This document shows positions 24,884-27,042 of a stretch of DNA of 27,042 nucleotides, piece by piece; position 1 is the first letter of the stretch, and every line of letters begins with the position of its first letter. The position numbers and the translations under genes are program-made. The notes beneath the pieces were generated by a model, which saw only the letters and a list, made by a program, of their open reading frames with translations, had not been told where the DNA came from and did not search any database. Source of the DNA: Amoebophrya sp. AT5.2 (taxonomy: Eukaryota > Sar > Dinophyceae > Syndiniales > Amoebophryaceae); assembly GCA_005223375.1 (NCBI GenBank), contig RXOD01004168.1, forward strand, positions 1 through 27,042, given 5' to 3'.

Positions 24884-25815
24884 CAGAGATGTCGATTGGC
24901 GTTTTGAGTAGTATTGCGGACAGTGTGGATAGTGTATGCTGTTCGTGAGAGGGGTGGAAGAGTTTTTCCTCAGCACAAAAAAGAAGGGTTTTTTCAAGCG
25001 GTAAAGTGGTCAAATAAGGGGGCTTAATCGAATAAAGGTGTCTATACCTGGAGATCGAGCTAACTTTAGTACTACGGTTGTTTTTTCTACCTACTTAATA
25101 ACGTATGACTTATAACTGAATACTTATGTTTTGCTTCAGCCTACGTTAAGTTTTGTTCGGACGACGTTTTTTGTTTTGAAATATAAGGTTTATGATTATG
25201 TATGAGAAGATCTTCATCTTTCGTTTTCCGACGTGTTCCAAAAAGACGATTTTTGGTCAAAATTCTGCCCAATGAATTTTCGAGGAATCAATTGGAACAT
25301 CTTCAGACTTAGCAGTTTTGAATGGTATCTTCCGTACTATCAGAACTTTTCGAAAGACGAAGTCAGGACCTCTGCGTCGGCACTATGAGATTAAAAATCA
25401 ATTCTTCTTCGAAAAAAAGGTGGTCTCAGCACGATGGATTGGTCCGTATCCGTGCGTTGTATTTCCCGAGTGGTTTCAGTTCTTACGAAAGTAGAAGCTT
25501 TTTTCAGTGGACTAGTAAACCAACCAAAATATTAGTGCTGCTTGAGGAGCTGCTTATGGGGGAGAGCAGGAGACGTCGGGGTTCCCCTGCGAGCAGTGAG
25601 TGTTTGCATGCGCCCTTCGCCGGTGTGCTGACGAAGTTCATCCATTGATACTCCGCGTCGTCGCACGAGCGACGCTGCGGGAGGCTTGCCGAATCATTGT
25701 CCGATGCACAGGCGGCCCTGGTCCTATCGCGTCAGATTCAGTTGATCACGTGAAAGCCAACTCACTTACAAGCGATGACTGTCGCACGAGATCATCCAAA
25801 AGAGATCAACCAAAA
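24884..25815. other. AT-rich spacer, no supported gene
   Basis: This is the most AT-rich part of the window between 24980 and 25550. Short frames are broken. TTTTTTCAAGCGGTAAA at 24989-25005 matches the right end of the uS15 intron at 15 of 17 positions. The segment from about 25560 returns to high GC. No tRNA or promoter element could be identified. Confidence 0.45.
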
Positions 25816-27042
25816 ATGATGGGCGCCCCGTCGCGCTTCTTCCTAGCCGCGGTTTTTATGTTGCTCGTAACTTCATGGTCTTTGTTTTGGGTCGGCCGAA
25901 GCACGTTGCAAAGCAGTCCCTGTTCCTTTCTCCGTGGCTTTCCGCGCGGCCGCGAGAACGACCGATTGAGTGCAGACGAAAGTCACGGGTCCTCCGAAAC
26001 GACGAAAGAAATTGCGAAGGATTTCTCTACTCCAACTCTCTCGCCAACACGAACTCGATCTCCATCACCTTCTTCAGTCGAAATGAAGGGTGCTGCGAGT
26101 CGTGGTCCGACGTTCGCCGTCGGCGTGCCACTGATACCGCGGGACCTGTACGACTCGCGGTTGCGCGATCTCATGTACGACTCTGTGGTAAACCAGGAGG
26201 TGCCACCGGACGAGTTTGTGGTCTTCTTCAGCGGGAAGGAGGTCGTGTCCTCTGCGGGTGACATCGGAGCAGGAGGAGAAGGAGAACGGAAAACTGCGGT
26301 GGACCTGAAGGGACTTCTAACGGCCGCGGCGCGGGAGGCGGGTGCGGTGTGGGACGGTGCTGGAACGGCCGACCGCCTTGGTCTTGCCACGACCAGTCTT
26401 TGGGATTGCCGCACGGAGTACAACGCTACGACCGCCGACCGCCGAGTGAAAGACGTAGAAATCGAGGCCTGCCAAGGACAAGTGGCAATCCCAAGTAGTA
26501 CAATCAGCACAAGTACAAAGATAATTCTCCTCCACGCGAAACGCGTCAATGACAAGCCGCTCGAGCGGTCCTTCTCTCCCGGAGTCGGCAGAAACTGGAT
26601 CGCCCGGGAGGCGAAAGCGGACTACGTGGCGTACCTGGACAGCGACGATTTCGCGTTTCCGGACCGGATAAAGTGGCTGCGGAAGGCGGCCGTGAGTGCT
26701 TCGCCTCTTTTGGTCGCCGCCAGGTGGAGCTTTCCCGTGGTGCGCGTCGTGCTGCGCAAACAAAAAGAATCTGGAACCGTGTCTCGCTTGGTGTACGACC
26801 CTAGCTGCCACGGTCCTTGCAACGGGTTCGGGCCGCAGTTGCGAAAATTCGTCCGCTCCGTCTCCGTCCACGCGCCAAACTTCGTCGGCGACGCGAGGGC
26901 GGCGCGGCGGCACCCGGAGGCAAGATGGATTAAGGGGAGGATCAATCTATTTTCCTGGGCATTGGTCTGGTGTTGGGCGTCTTGTAGTTCCTCTAGTAGT
27001 TGGTCCCGTATGATGTGGGCAGTGGCGATGGGTTGTGCTGTG
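25816..27042 (+). CDS. GT-A (family 2-like) glycosyltransferase, type II membrane, 3' truncated by window
   Basis: 409 codons from ATG 25816 (second ATG at 25819) run open to the window end. Residues 8-27 are a hydrophobic signal anchor (FFLAAVFMLLVTSWSLFWVG) after a short positive N-terminus, as in Golgi glycosyltransferases. A Ser/Thr/Arg-rich stem covers about 28-95. The catalytic domain begins near residue 97 (PTFAVGVPLIPRD) with the GT2-like element L..L-x-x-DSVVNQEVPPDEFVVFFSG. SPGVGRNWIAREAKADYVAY leads to the metal- and nucleotide-sugar-binding DSDD at 275-278. Family members transfer a sugar from an activated nucleotide sugar in the secretory pathway; donor and acceptor cannot be read from sequence. 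The last 35 codons (after about 26930; Trp/Cys/Ser-rich) look unlike the rest, so an intron may begin near 26910-26930. Confidence 0.72.
   Translation, partial: MMGAPSRFFLAAVFMLLVTSWSLFWVGRSTLQSSPCSFLRGFPRGRENDRLSADESHGSSETTKEIAKDFSTPTLSPTRTRSPSPSSVEMKGAASRGPTFAVGVPLIPRDLYDSRLRDLMYDSVVNQEVPPDEFVVFFSGKEVVSSAGDIGAGGEGERKTAVDLKGLLTAAAREAGAVWDGAGTADRLGLATTSLWDCRTEYNATTADRRVKDVEIEACQGQVAIPSSTISTSTKIILLHAKRVNDKPLERSFSPGVGRNWIAREAKADYVAYLDSDDFAFPDRIKWLRKAAVSASPLLVAARWSFPVVRVVLRKQKESGTVSRLVYDPSCHGPCNGFGPQLRKFVRSVSVHAPNFVGDARAARRHPEARWIKGRINLFSWALVWCWASCSSSSSWSRMMWAVAMGCAV

Noticed and set aside
25322..25648. 108-aa ORF in the AT-rich spacer
   Set aside because: There is no conserved content, the base composition changes midway and the neighbouring frames look equally random.
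1..27042. tRNA, rRNA, spliced-leader gene, CRISPR array
   Set aside because: I scanned the spacers by eye for T-loop sequences, the dinoflagellate spliced-leader core and regularly spaced repeats and found none; a covariance-model search could still find a divergent tRNA.

Overview
This is nuclear DNA of a protist, most probably an alveolate and possibly a parasitic dinoflagellate of the Amoebophrya (Syndiniales) type. The window carries no direct taxonomic marker, so this is inference. It rests on four things: every gene I can support lies on the + strand (a one-way gene array); the genes are GC-rich with few introns and long low-complexity tracts; one small protein carries an SH3-like 'VEY...WIPA...LDV...IRP' module of a type I associate with dinoflagellate proteins; and one gene is split by an intron that cannot be GT-AG and is bounded by a perfect 19-bp terminal inverted repeat. 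Such 'introner' elements with aberrant borders are a published peculiarity of Amoebophrya.

Layout. 37-7798: a giant, largely disordered protein of about 2544 aa, encoded by two long exons joined across a clean 127-nt GT-AG intron (the 5' end may lie outside the window). 8228-8674: small WIPA-module protein with two dynein-light-chain-type VQT motifs. 8675-9677: spacer with a good 3' splice acceptor and scraps of possible coding sequence. 9678-12203: Mut-7/EXD3-like DEDDy 3'-5' exonuclease, perhaps with a further 3' exon. 12644-13168: small unrecognised helical protein. 13697-15165: organellar (probably mitochondrial) ribosomal protein uS15, interrupted by the inverted-repeat intron. 15818-18343: cryptochrome/photolyase with low-complexity insertions. 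18874-19377: UBE2G1/Ubc7-type ubiquitin-conjugating enzyme. 19378-21227: mostly empty, with one weak small ORF. 21228-22916: protein with two RRMs and a C-terminal motif resembling the SDE2/SF3A3 SAP-like segment. 23600-24883: unrecognised protein. 24884-25815: AT-rich spacer. 25816-window end: 5' part of a type II membrane GT-A (family 2-like) glycosyltransferase.

The genes do not form one pathway; they are housekeeping and lineage-specific genes sharing a transcriptional direction, as expected for dinoflagellate-type one-way arrays with trans-spliced mRNAs. The strongest unusual signal is the intron at about 14230-14612. Both flanking exons are pinned by uS15 conservation and by stop codons, so a canonical splice is excluded and the element's inverted repeats lie almost at the splice points. 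I found no tRNA, rRNA, CRISPR array, spliced-leader gene or recognisable transposase.
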